Source: Gallibacter sp963634825
GTDB lineage: Bacteria; Bacillota; Clostridia; Peptostreptococcales; Anaerovoracaceae
Reading direction: 5' to 3'
Length of the DNA stretch: 14,632 nucleotides
Assembly (NCBI GenBank): GCA_963634825.1
Contig: CAVHCP010000022.1
Span: 1-14,632 of the forward strand
In this document: piece after piece, positions 3,938 to 12,463 of the stretch
Numbering within the stretch: the stretch's first letter is position 1
Layout of the letters: each line of letters begins with the position of its first letter
Program-made: the position numbers and the translations under genes
Notes under the pieces: generated by a model
Database searches by the model: none
The model's input: only the letters and a program-made list of their open reading frames with translations
Told to the model about the DNA's origin: nothing

Positions 3938-6900
3938 ATGCCAAAGCCAATTAAATTAGGTAGAACAGAAAGACAAACTTTTTCAAAAATAAGTGAAGTT
4001 GCACAAATGCCTAATCTAATTCAAATTCAAACAAAATCGTATGAATGGTTCATAAAAGAAGGCTTAAAAGAAGTATTTGAAGATATATCTCCTATTCAAA
4101 ATCACCTTGGTGATATGGTATTGGAAATTGTAGATTATTCTCTAAGCGATCCACCTAAGTATGACCAAGAAACTTGTAAAGAAAGAGACGCTACATATGC
4201 AGTACCGCTCAAGGTCAAGGTTAGACTTGTAACTAACCAGACAGGAGAAGTCAAAGAGCAGGAAATATTTATGGGAGACTTCCCGCTCATGACTAAACAA
4301 GGAACATTTATATACAATGGAGCAGAGAGAGTTATCGTAACTCAGCTCGTGCGTTCTCCGGGCCCATATTATGACAAGGAGATAGATAAGTCGGGCAGAG
4401 AACTATTTTCGGCTACTGTCATTCCAAACAGAGGAGCTTGGCTCGAATATGAGACAGATGCCAATGAGGTGCTTTCGGTACGTGTTGACAGGACAAGGAA
4501 ACAGCCGGTGACAGCACTTCTCAGGGCGATGGATATATTTATTCCATATGAGCAAGAAAGATTCGGAAACAACGAAGGCTTGAGACTTGAAACCAATGAC
4601 GACATCATTGGAGTTTTTGGTGCGGACGAAAGACTTCTCAAAACATTAGAAAAGGATGCTACAAAAAATAAGATCGACGGCATAAAAGAAATTTACAAGA
4701 AGTTGAGACCGGGTGAGCCACCAACAGCGGAGAGCGCTCAGTCGCTTATCAACTCGCTTTTCTTTGACTCGAGAAGATATGACATTTCGAAGGTCGGCAG
4801 ATACAAATATAACAAAAAGTTAGGGCTTTCTAACAGAATAGAAAATGTTGTTGTTGCCGAGGATGTTATAGATCCAAATACAGGCGAGATTATGGCAGAA
4901 ACAGGCGAGATGATTTCACTTGAAAAGGCGATAGAGATCGAAAATGCCGGAGTTAAATATGTTATCGCATATTGCGATGAAGAGAGAGAAAAGACAACTA
5001 AGATAATAGGTAATAACTTCGTAAGACTTGCAGACTATGTCGATTTTGATGTGACAGAGCTCAAAATACCGGAGAAAGTTTATTATCCTGTTTTGATGCA
5101 CATATTGGAAGACAATCAAGAAGAGGCAGATATCAAAAAGGCAATAGAGGAAAGAAAAGATGACCTTTCACCAAGACATATCATAATAGATGATATTATC
5201 GCATCTGTCAGCTACTTGATAAACCTGCCACATGGCATAGGCAATACAGATGATATCGACCACCTCGGTAACAGAAGACTCAGAACAGTCGGTGAGCTTT
5301 TGCAAAATCAGTTCAGAATCGGTCTTGCGAGGATGGAGAGAGTTGTTATCGAGAGAATGGGCACACAGGACAGAGATATTACAACTCCTCAGGCGCTCAT
5401 AAATATAAGACCTGTAACAGCGGCAATCAAAGAATTCTTTGGCAGCTCACAGCTTTCACAATTTATGGACCAAAACAATCCGCTTGCAGAGCTTACTCAC
5501 AAGAGAAGACTTTCGGCGCTTGGTCCGGGCGGTCTTTCGAGGGAAAGAGCGGGCTTTGAGGTTCGTGACGTACATTATTCTCACTATGGTCGTATGTGTC
5601 CGATAGAGACACCGGAAGGTCCGAATATCGGTCTTATCGGCTCACTTACAACTTATGGCATTATAAATGAATACGGATTTATCGAAACACCATACAGAGT
5701 TGTAAAAAATGGTGTGGTTACTGATGAAATAGAATATCTTTCGGCTGATGACGAGGAAAGAATGATCGTTGCACAGGCAAACGAACCGCTCGACTCAGAT
5801 GGCACATTTACAAATAAAAAGGTTGCGGCAAGAGGTCTTGCAGGCGAAGTGGATATGGTTTTGAGAGAAAACGTAGATTATATGGACGTTTCTCCAAAGC
5901 AGGTTGTTTCTGTTGCGACTGCGATGATACCATTCCTTGAAAATGACGACGCCAACAGAGCGCTCATGGGAGCAAACATGCAGAGACAGGCAGTACCGCT
6001 ACTTGTTTCGGAGGCGCCGATCGTCGGTACAGGTATCGAGCACAGAGCCGCAAAGGATTCGGGCGTAGTTGTGCTTGCAGAGCATGCAGGAACAGTAATT
6101 TATGCTGATGCAGATTATATCAAGATACAAAGAGATGATAATCTTGAAATAGATGAGTACAAGCTACTCAAGTTCAAGCGTTCAAACCAGGGCACTTGCA
6201 TACACCAAAGACCTATAGTATTTCATGGTGAGCATGTGGAAGCAGAGGAAGTTATTGCAGACGGTCCGTCGACTGACAATGGCGAGATTGCTCTTGGCAA
6301 AAACCTACTCATAGGATTTATGACATGGGAAGGCTACAACTATGAGGACGCTATCGTCCTAAATGAAAGACTTCTTATGGATGATGTCTTGACATCGCTT
6401 CATATTGAAGAATACGAAGCAGAGGCTAGGGATACAAAACTTGGTCCTGAAGATATTACAAGAGATATTCCGGGCGTTGGTGAGGACGCACTTAGAAACC
6501 TTGATGAAACAGGTATCATAAGAGTTGGTGCCGAGGTAACATCAGGAGATATTCTGGTCGGCAAGACAACTCCTAAGGGCGAAACAGAGTTGACAGCAGA
6601 AGAAAAGCTCTTGAGAGCTATCTTCGTAGAAAAAGCAAAAGAAGTTAGAGATACATCGCTCAAAATGCCTCACGGTGAAGAGGGTATTGTAGTTGATGTT
6701 AAAGAATTTAGCAGGGAAAATGATGACGAGCTTACACCGGGAGTAAATAAGGTTGTAAGATGCTATGTTGCGACAAAGAGAAAAATATCTGTCGGAGACA
6801 AGATGGCAGGAAGACACGGAAACAAGGGTGTTATCTCAAGGATACTACCTGAGGAGGATATGCCATTCCTTGATGACGGACAGCCACTACAGGTTATGCT

Positions 6901-7609
6901 TAACCCGCTTGGCGTACCATCGCGAATGAACGTCGGACAGGTTCTTGAGGTACATCTTGGACTTGCCGCAAAAGCAAAGGGCTGGCACATAGCTACACCT
7001 GTATTTGACGGTGCAAAGGAAAAGGATATCATCAGCTTACTAAAGGAATGCGGATATAGCGAAACAGGTAAGCTTAGATTGAAGGACGGTCGTACAGGCG
7101 AATATTTCGACAATCCCGTAACTGTTGGTTATATGTATATGCTAAAGCTTCACCATCTCGTAGACGATAAGATACATGCAAGATCTATAGGACCTTACTC
7201 ACTTGTTACTCAGCAGCCACTCGGCGGTAAAGCACAGTTTGGTGGCCAGAGATTCGGTGAGATGGAAGTATGGGCGCTTGAAGCATATGGTGCGGCTTAT
7301 ACTTTGCAGGAAATATTGACTGTCAAGTCGGATGATATCGTTGGTCGTGTTGAAACATATGAGGCGATCGTAAAGGGCGAAAACATTCCAAAACCGGGTA
7401 TTCCTGAGTCATTCAAGGTGCTCATAAAGGAAATGCAGAGCTTGGCGCTTGATGTCAAGGTTCTCTCAGAGGATTCTGAGGAAATCGAAATAAAAAACAC
7501 TTCTGAGCTTGAGGAAAAGACAGGTGCAGAAAGACTTGTAGATATCAAGGAAGTGGTCGGCGAAGAAGATGTTATAACATATGTTGACGCTGATGGTGAG
7601 ATAGAATAA
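3938..7609 (+). CDS. rpoB: DNA-directed RNA polymerase subunit beta
   Basis: The beta subunit forms one pincer of RNA polymerase and contributes to the catalytic centre and RNA exit path. The ATG at 3938 is preferred over the in-frame GTG at 3929 because it lies 8 bases after AAGGAG (3924-3929) and gives the expected MPKPIKLG start; the protein is 1223 residues. The rifampicin region is at about 502-528 (GSSQLSQFMDQNNPL...), with Q508, D511, H521 and S526 matching E. coli Q513, D516, H526 and S531, so it is wild type at the main resistance sites. Near the C-terminus are GDKMAGRHGNKGVIS and GKAQFGGQRFGEMEVWALEA, which contact beta-prime. The last ~50 residues are acidic and variable. rpoC begins 17 bp after the stop. 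Confidence 0.98.
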   Translation: MPKPIKLGRTERQTFSKISEVAQMPNLIQIQTKSYEWFIKEGLKEVFEDISPIQNHLGDMVLEIVDYSLSDPPKYDQETCKERDATYAVPLKVKVRLVTNQTGEVKEQEIFMGDFPLMTKQGTFIYNGAERVIVTQLVRSPGPYYDKEIDKSGRELFSATVIPNRGAWLEYETDANEVLSVRVDRTRKQPVTALLRAMDIFIPYEQERFGNNEGLRLETNDDIIGVFGADERLLKTLEKDATKNKIDGIKEIYKKLRPGEPPTAESAQSLINSLFFDSRRYDISKVGRYKYNKKLGLSNRIENVVVAEDVIDPNTGEIMAETGEMISLEKAIEIENAGVKYVIAYCDEEREKTTKIIGNNFVRLADYVDFDVTELKIPEKVYYPVLMHILEDNQEEADIKKAIEERKDDLSPRHIIIDDIIASVSYLINLPHGIGNTDDIDHLGNRRLRTVGELLQNQFRIGLARMERVVIERMGTQDRDITTPQALINIRPVTAAIKEFFGSSQLSQFMDQNNPLAELTHKRRLSALGPGGLSRERAGFEVRDVHYSHYGRMCPIETPEGPNIGLIGSLTTYGIINEYGFIETPYRVVKNGVVTDEIEYLSADDEERMIVAQANEPLDSDGTFTNKKVAARGLAGEVDMVLRENVDYMDVSPKQVVSVATAMIPFLENDDANRALMGANMQRQAVPLLVSEAPIVGTGIEHRAAKDSGVVVLAEHAGTVIYADADYIKIQRDDNLEIDEYKLLKFKRSNQGTCIHQRPIVFHGEHVEAEEVIADGPSTDNGEIALGKNLLIGFMTWEGYNYEDAIVLNERLLMDDVLTSLHIEEYEAEARDTKLGPEDITRDIPGVGEDALRNLDETGIIRVGAEVTSGDILVGKTTPKGETELTAEEKLLRAIFVEKAKEVRDTSLKMPHGEEGIVVDVKEFSRENDDELTPGVNKVVRCYVATKRKISVGDKMAGRHGNKGVISRILPEEDMPFLDDGQPLQVMLNPLGVPSRMNVGQVLEVHLGLAAKAKGWHIATPVFDGAKEKDIISLLKECGYSETGKLRLKDGRTGEYFDNPVTVGYMYMLKLHHLVDDKIHARSIGPYSLVTQQPLGGKAQFGGQRFGEMEVWALEAYGAAYTLQEILTVKSDDIVGRVETYEAIVKGENIPKPGIPESFKVLIKEMQSLALDVKVLSEDSEEIEIKNTSELEEKTGAERLVDIKEVVGEEDVITYVDADGEIE

Positions 7610-7626
7610 TTAAGGAGGATAAGTTA

Positions 7627-10600
7627 ATGAGTGAAAATAATTATGAATTAAACAATTTTGAATCGCTGCAAATAGGCTTAGCCTCTACCGAAAAAATTCT
7701 CAGCTGGTCACACGGTGAGGTAACAGAACCGGAAACTATAAATTACAGGACGCTAAAGCCGGAGCCTGACGGTCTGTTTTGCGAAAGGATATTCGGACCT
7801 ACAAAGGACTGGGAATGTCACTGCGGTAAGTATAAAAGAATCAGATATAAGGGCATTATCTGCGACAAGTGTGGCGTAGAGGTTACAAAGGCAAAGGTTA
7901 GAAGAGAAAGAATGGGGCACATAGAGCTTGCGGCTCCTGTTTCTCATATCTGGTATTTTAAGGGAATCCCTTCACGAATGGGCCTTGTGCTTGATATGAC
8001 TCCAAGAAATCTTGAGAGAGTTTTGTATTTTGCATATTATATAGTTTTGGAACCGGGCAACTCAGGATTTGATTATAAAGAGATTATAAGCGAACAACAA
8101 TACAATGAAACTATGGAGCAGGCACCTGAGGGCTTTAGGGCAGGTATAGGCGCTGAAGCGATAAGGGAGCTACTTTGTAATATAGATCTTGACGAGCTTT
8201 CATCTGAGCTAAGAGAAGCTCTAAAGACTGCAAGCGGTCAAAAAAAGGTAAAGATAGTAAGAAGGCTTGAGGTTGTAGAAGCACTCAGAAAGTCAGGCAA
8301 CAGACCTGAGTGGATGATACTTGAGGTTATACCTGTTATACCACCTGACATCAGACCTATGGTCCAGCTTGACGGTGGCAGATTTGCAACATCGGATTTA
8401 AATGATTTATACAGAAGAGTTATAAACAGAAATAAGAGATTAAAAAGACTTCTTGACCTTGGTGCTCCTGGCATCATCATAAGAAACGAAAAGAGGATGC
8501 TGCAGGAAGCAGTAGACGCGTTGATTGATAATGGCAGAAGAGGCAGACCTGTTACAGGACCGGGCACAAGACCTCTAAAATCTCTTTCGGATATGTTAAA
8601 AGGTAAGCAGGGTAGATTTAGACAAAATCTGCTTGGTAAGCGTGTTGACTATTCGGGACGTTCTGTAATCGTAGTAGGACCGGAGCTGAGATTTTGGCAG
8701 TGCGGACTTCCTAAAAAGATGGCACTCGAATTGTTTAAGCCATTTATTATGAAGAAGCTTGTCGAAAACGGCGATGCACTCAATATCAAAAAAGCAAAGA
8801 AAATGGTCGAGAGGGTAGAGCCACAGGTTTGGGATGTACTCGATGAAATCATCGTTGAGCATCCTGTTATGCTAAATCGTGCGCCTACACTTCACAGACT
8901 TGGTATACAGGCATTTGAACCTGTTTTGGTAGAGGGCAAGGCGATAAAGTTGCATCCGCTTGTATGTACAGCATTTAATGCCGACTTTGACGGCGACCAG
9001 ATGGCTGTCCATGTGCCACTTTCCGTAGAGGCACAGGCGGAAGCAAGATTTTTGATGCTTTCTGTAAATAATATCCTTGCGCCAAAGGACGGTTCACCTA
9101 TCACAACTCCTACACAGGACATGATACTCGGAAGTTATTATTTGACTCATCCACCTATCGAAAACAGCGACAATCCTGACGGAGCCGGCAGTGGTAAGAT
9201 TTTTGCCGACCTTGACGAGATGATGATGGCATACCAAAATGGCGAAGTTGGCATTCATGCACTTGTAAAGGTGAGAATGTATAACGGAGAAAAGGATAAA
9301 AGAGGTAAGCTTGTAGAATCAACAGTTGGTAGATTTATATTTAACCAACAGATACCACAGGACCTTGGATTTGTGCCTGACAGAAAAAAAGATCCATATT
9401 CACTTGAGATAGACTGTCTGTGCGACAAAAAGATGCTCGGCAAGATAATAGATAAGTGCTATAGAGTACACGGCAATACAGGTACAGCGCTTATGCTTGA
9501 TGCTATAAAGGATACAGGCTTCCATTACTCGACAAAGGGTGCTATCACAATCAGTATTGCAGATATGGAAATCCCTGAAAATAAAGAGGATATCATAGCT
9601 GCGGCACAGAGCAGAGTAGACGAATACGAAGATTTTTACAAAAGAGGTCTTCTTTCAAATGAAGAAAGATACGAAAGAGTTTGTGCGGTCTGGGCTAAAA
9701 CAACAGAAGAGGTTGCAGACGCACTTATGGATTCGCTTGGCGCTTTAAACAACTTGTTTATAATGGCAAACTCAGGTGCCAGAGGTTCTAAGAAGCAGAT
9801 TTCGCAGGTCGGCGGTATGAGAGGTCTTATGGCGAATGCGACAGGTAGGACTATCGAAATTCCTATCAAAGCAAACTTCCGTGAGGGGCTTTCTGTACTC
9901 GAATACTTTACATCGTCAAACGGTGCGAGAAAGGGACTTGCCGACACAGCGCTCAGAACGGCTGACTCGGGATATTTGACAAGAAGACTTGTAGATGTTT
10001 CGCATAATGCTATCATCAGAGAGGCTGACTGTGGCACAACAGAAGGTATCGAGGTAAGAGCATTCACAGACGGCAAGGAAATCATAGAGCCGTTGAGACA
10101 GCGAATCATAGGCAGGGTATCGCTTGTTGATATCAAGGACCCTAAGAGCGGAGCTGTTATCTGCGAGCAGGACTGTGAAATAACAGAAGAGATTGCAGAT
10201 AAGATAGATGCGGCAGGCATAGAAGCTGTTGCGATAAGATCCGTTATGACATGTAAGAGCAAGACTGGCATTTGCGCAAAATGCTACGGCAGGAACCTTG
10301 CGACAGGTGAGCCTGTAAATATCGGAGAGGCTGTAGGTATTACGGCGGCTCAGTCAATCGGTGAGCCGGGTACACAGCTTACAATGAGAACATTCCACTC
10401 GGGCGGTGTTGCCGGTGCGGATATCACACACGGTTTGCCAAGAGTAGAAGAGCTGTTTGAAGCAAGAAAGCCTAAAGGTCTTGCAGAGATTTGCGAGGAA
10501 GATGGTACAGTAGTTTCTGTTGCTGCAACACACGATAACAAGACAGAGGTTGTAGTTAAGGGCGAAGAAGGCGAGAGAGTTTATACAGTGCCATACGGAG

Positions 10601-11295
10601 CAAGACTCAATGTCTCTGAGGGCGACTTTATACATGCAGGTGACGGCATTACAAGAGGACCGCTAAATCCTCATGATATGCTGAGACTAAAAGGCGTTGA
10701 GGGAGTATATCAATATCTGCTAAAGGAAGTGCAGAGGGTATACAAACTTCAGGGTGTAGACATCAACGACAAGCACGTGGAGCTCATCATAAGCCAGATG
10801 CTCTCTAAGTTTAAGATAGATGATCCGGGTGATACACAACTGTTGCCGGGGGCATTATATAGCAGAGTTGAGATTGATGAGGAAAACGAAAGCTTGCCTG
10901 AGGGTGGCGAGCCTGCTAAGGCAACAAGGCAGCTGCTGGGTATCACAAAGGCTTCACTTGCTACAAATTCATTCTTGTCGGCGGCTTCATTCCAGGAGAC
11001 AACAAAGGTTTTGACGGATGCGGCTATCAAGGGCAAGAAGGATACGCTTCAGGGACTCAAGGAAAATGTTATCATAGGCAAGCTGATACCTGCCGGTACA
11101 GGAATGCCAAGATACAGAGACGTAACTGTTGACTACGGCCCAAATGCCGAAATTATGGAAAACTGGGAAAGACTTCAGGCAGAGGCCGAGCAGCAAGAAA
11201 GTGAAGAATTTGTTGAGAGTGAAAATACTGTGCTCGGACCCGAAACAGACGGAGTAGTGCTTGTTTCGGATGAAGGAATACAAATACAGGAATAA
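7627..11295 (+). CDS. rpoC: DNA-directed RNA polymerase subunit beta-prime
   Basis: Beta-prime carries the catalytic magnesium site and the clamp. At 1222 residues it has the compact Firmicute form, without the large lineage-specific insertions. The N-terminal zinc ribbon uses C64, C66, C79 and C82. The universal catalytic motif NADFDGDQM is at 451-459, with D453, D455 and D457 binding magnesium. A second zinc site uses C802, C876, C883 and C886. GEPGTQLTMRTFHSGG marks the trigger-loop region soon after. AAGGAGG (7612-7618) precedes the ATG. The C-terminus is acidic and Gln/Glu-rich. No clear terminator follows, so readthrough into rpsL is possible. Confidence 0.98.
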   Translation: MSENNYELNNFESLQIGLASTEKILSWSHGEVTEPETINYRTLKPEPDGLFCERIFGPTKDWECHCGKYKRIRYKGIICDKCGVEVTKAKVRRERMGHIELAAPVSHIWYFKGIPSRMGLVLDMTPRNLERVLYFAYYIVLEPGNSGFDYKEIISEQQYNETMEQAPEGFRAGIGAEAIRELLCNIDLDELSSELREALKTASGQKKVKIVRRLEVVEALRKSGNRPEWMILEVIPVIPPDIRPMVQLDGGRFATSDLNDLYRRVINRNKRLKRLLDLGAPGIIIRNEKRMLQEAVDALIDNGRRGRPVTGPGTRPLKSLSDMLKGKQGRFRQNLLGKRVDYSGRSVIVVGPELRFWQCGLPKKMALELFKPFIMKKLVENGDALNIKKAKKMVERVEPQVWDVLDEIIVEHPVMLNRAPTLHRLGIQAFEPVLVEGKAIKLHPLVCTAFNADFDGDQMAVHVPLSVEAQAEARFLMLSVNNILAPKDGSPITTPTQDMILGSYYLTHPPIENSDNPDGAGSGKIFADLDEMMMAYQNGEVGIHALVKVRMYNGEKDKRGKLVESTVGRFIFNQQIPQDLGFVPDRKKDPYSLEIDCLCDKKMLGKIIDKCYRVHGNTGTALMLDAIKDTGFHYSTKGAITISIADMEIPENKEDIIAAAQSRVDEYEDFYKRGLLSNEERYERVCAVWAKTTEEVADALMDSLGALNNLFIMANSGARGSKKQISQVGGMRGLMANATGRTIEIPIKANFREGLSVLEYFTSSNGARKGLADTALRTADSGYLTRRLVDVSHNAIIREADCGTTEGIEVRAFTDGKEIIEPLRQRIIGRVSLVDIKDPKSGAVICEQDCEITEEIADKIDAAGIEAVAIRSVMTCKSKTGICAKCYGRNLATGEPVNIGEAVGITAAQSIGEPGTQLTMRTFHSGGVAGADITHGLPRVEELFEARKPKGLAEICEEDGTVVSVAATHDNKTEVVVKGEEGERVYTVPYGARLNVSEGDFIHAGDGITRGPLNPHDMLRLKGVEGVYQYLLKEVQRVYKLQGVDINDKHVELIISQMLSKFKIDDPGDTQLLPGALYSRVEIDEENESLPEGGEPAKATRQLLGITKASLATNSFLSAASFQETTKVLTDAAIKGKKDTLQGLKENVIIGKLIPAGTGMPRYRDVTVDYGPNAEIMENWERLQAEAEQQESEEFVESENTVLGPETDGVVLVSDEGIQIQE

Positions 11296-11313
11296 CTGCG
11301 CAAATTTAAGGCT

Positions 11314-11343
11314 TTGACAGAGCGGTATTATTTGTGATAAAAT
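11314..11343 (+). promoter_or_regulatory. Promoter of the str operon (rpsL-rpsG-fusA-tuf)
   Basis: A perfect -35 TTGACA (11314-11319) is followed after 18 bp by TAAAAT (11338-11343), preceded by TG at 11335-11336 in the extended -10 position. Transcription would start near 11350, leaving a leader of about 80 bases before rpsL. The strong -35 and extended -10 fit a highly expressed ribosomal operon. Confidence 0.78.
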
Positions 11344-11353
11344 ATTTATCGGT

Positions 11354-11376
11354 TTTTGAGCGTTTTTCGCTTGAAA
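11354..11376 (+). other. Leader hairpin upstream of rpsL
   Basis: Bases 11354-11362 (TTTTGAGCG) pair with 11368-11376 (CGCTTGAAA) over a loop of five T. Nine pairs form, including two G-T wobbles. No T-run follows the 3' arm, so this is unlikely to be the rpoC terminator. It falls at the very start of the predicted rpsL transcript, where a hairpin could stabilise the 5' end. Confidence 0.45.
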
Positions 11377-11429
11377 TATATTAAAAAATACTTGAAATTG
11401 CAATGCATTTTAAGAGAAAGGAGATAAGG

Positions 11430-11843
11430 ATGCCTACAATTAACCAGTTGGTACGCCAAGGAAGAACTTCAACAGTGAAAAAATCAACAGCACCGGCTTT
11501 AGGAAAGGTAATGAATTCACTAAAGAGAGTGTCAACAGATGTAAATTCACCACAGAAGAGAGGCGTATGCACATCAGTAAAGACTGTTACACCTAAGAAG
11601 CCAAACTCAGCACTTAGAAAAGTAGCCAGAGTTAGACTTACAAACGGTATTGAAGTTACAGCATATATCCCTGGTATAGGTCATAACCTACAGGAGCACA
11701 GTGTTGTACTTATCAGAGGCGGAAGAGTTAAGGATCTCCCTGGTGTAAGATATCATATCATCAGAGGAACACTTGATACTGCCGGTGTAGCGGAAAGAGG
11801 ACAGTCACGTTCTAAATACGGGGCTAAGAGACCTAAGAAATAA
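11430..11843 (+). CDS. rpsL: Ribosomal protein S12 (uS12)
   Basis: S12 sits at the decoding centre of the small subunit and controls tRNA selection accuracy. The ATG at 11430 gives 137 residues beginning MPTINQLVRQGR, 6 bases after AAAGGAG (11417-11423). The frame is open to an upstream ATG at 11403, but those 9 residues run through the ribosome binding site and are not S12-like. A 13-residue segment before PQKRGVCT (41-48), absent from E. coli, is normal for Firmicutes. The streptomycin-related residues are wild type: K56 in TPKKPNSAL and K101 in GGRVKDLPG. It is the first gene of the str operon. Confidence 0.98.
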   Translation: MPTINQLVRQGRTSTVKKSTAPALGKVMNSLKRVSTDVNSPQKRGVCTSVKTVTPKKPNSALRKVARVRLTNGIEVTAYIPGIGHNLQEHSVVLIRGGRVKDLPGVRYHIIRGTLDTAGVAERGQSRSKYGAKRPKK

Positions 11844-11863
11844 GTAATCATCGGTAATTTGTA

Positions 11864-11926
11864 GTGCTCTTGATCATAGATATCGAGCGCCCGCGCCTTA
11901 GAGAGAAAAATGACGGCTCAAAGGCG
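11864..11926 (+). promoter_or_regulatory. Tandem hairpins in the rpsL-rpsG spacer, candidate S7 control site
   Basis: The first hairpin pairs 11864-11869 with 11885-11890, then after a TT bulge 11872-11874 with 11882-11884, around a 7-base loop. The second pairs CGCCTT (11894-11899) with AAGGCG (11921-11926), then across an A-A mismatch GAG (11901-11903) with CTC (11917-11919). They lie back to back in the 120-bp gap before rpsG. In E. coli, S7 represses its own translation by binding the rpsL-rpsG gap, so a similar role here is plausible. I cannot show resemblance to the 16S rRNA S7 site. Confidence 0.5.
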
Positions 11927-11963
11927 AGTACCGAAAGCATTTTATGGCAAGGAGGGAAGAGAC

Positions 11964-12434
11964 GTGCCAAGAAAAGGAAATGTACCAAAGCGTGAAGTTC
12001 TTCCGGATCCGGTTTATGGTAGCGTTGTTGTAGCTAAGCTGATCAACAGTGTTATGATAGACGGTAAGAAGGGCATCGCTCAGGCGATCGTTTATGATGC
12101 GTTTGAGCAGGTGCACGAAATCACCGGAGAAGACGCTTTAGAAGTATTTGAAAAAGCAATGAATAACATCATGCCTGTACTTGAAGTAAAGGCAAGACGT
12201 GTAGGTGGTGCAAACTACCAGGTTCCAATGGAAGTAAGAGCTGATAGAAGACAGACTCTCGGCTTGAGATGGCTCACAAATTATACAAGAGCAAGAGGCG
12301 AGAAGACTATGAGCGAAAAACTTGCAAAGGAAATCATAGATGCTTCAAACAATACAGGAGCATCAGTTAAGAAAAAAGAAGATACGCATAAAATGGCAGA
12401 GGCTAACAAGGCATTTGCTCATTACAGATGGTAA
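11964..12434 (+). CDS. rpsG: Ribosomal protein S7 (uS7)
   Basis: S7 nucleates assembly of the 30S head, binding the 3' domain of 16S rRNA, and lies by the E site. The start is taken as the GTG at 11964, 8 bases after AAGGAGGG (11949-11955). It gives exactly 156 residues beginning (M)PRKGNVPKREVLPDP, the canonical family start and length. An in-frame ATG at 11910 would add 18 unrelated residues and lies inside a predicted hairpin loop with no ribosome binding site. Conserved internal segments include KARRVGGANYQVP and RWLTNYTRARGEKTM. fusA follows after 29 bp. Confidence 0.97.
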   Translation: MPRKGNVPKREVLPDPVYGSVVVAKLINSVMIDGKKGIAQAIVYDAFEQVHEITGEDALEVFEKAMNNIMPVLEVKARRVGGANYQVPMEVRADRRQTLGLRWLTNYTRARGEKTMSEKLAKEIIDASNNTGASVKKKEDTHKMAEANKAFAHYRW

Positions 12435-12463
12435 AACGATAGACAGCAGAAAGGAGGAATACC

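Noticed and set aside
9636..10271. Long (211-codon) minus-strand open frame inside rpoC
   Set aside because: Composition is Ser/Leu/Ala-rich as expected from the complement of rpoC; no start signals, no family resemblance.
11403..11429. Upstream ATG for rpsL
   Set aside because: The nine added residues are encoded by the ribosome binding site region and are not part of S12.
11910..11963. Upstream ATG for rpsG giving 18 extra residues
   Set aside because: No ribosome binding site, lies in a predicted hairpin loop, and the GTG at 11964 gives the exact canonical 156-residue S7.
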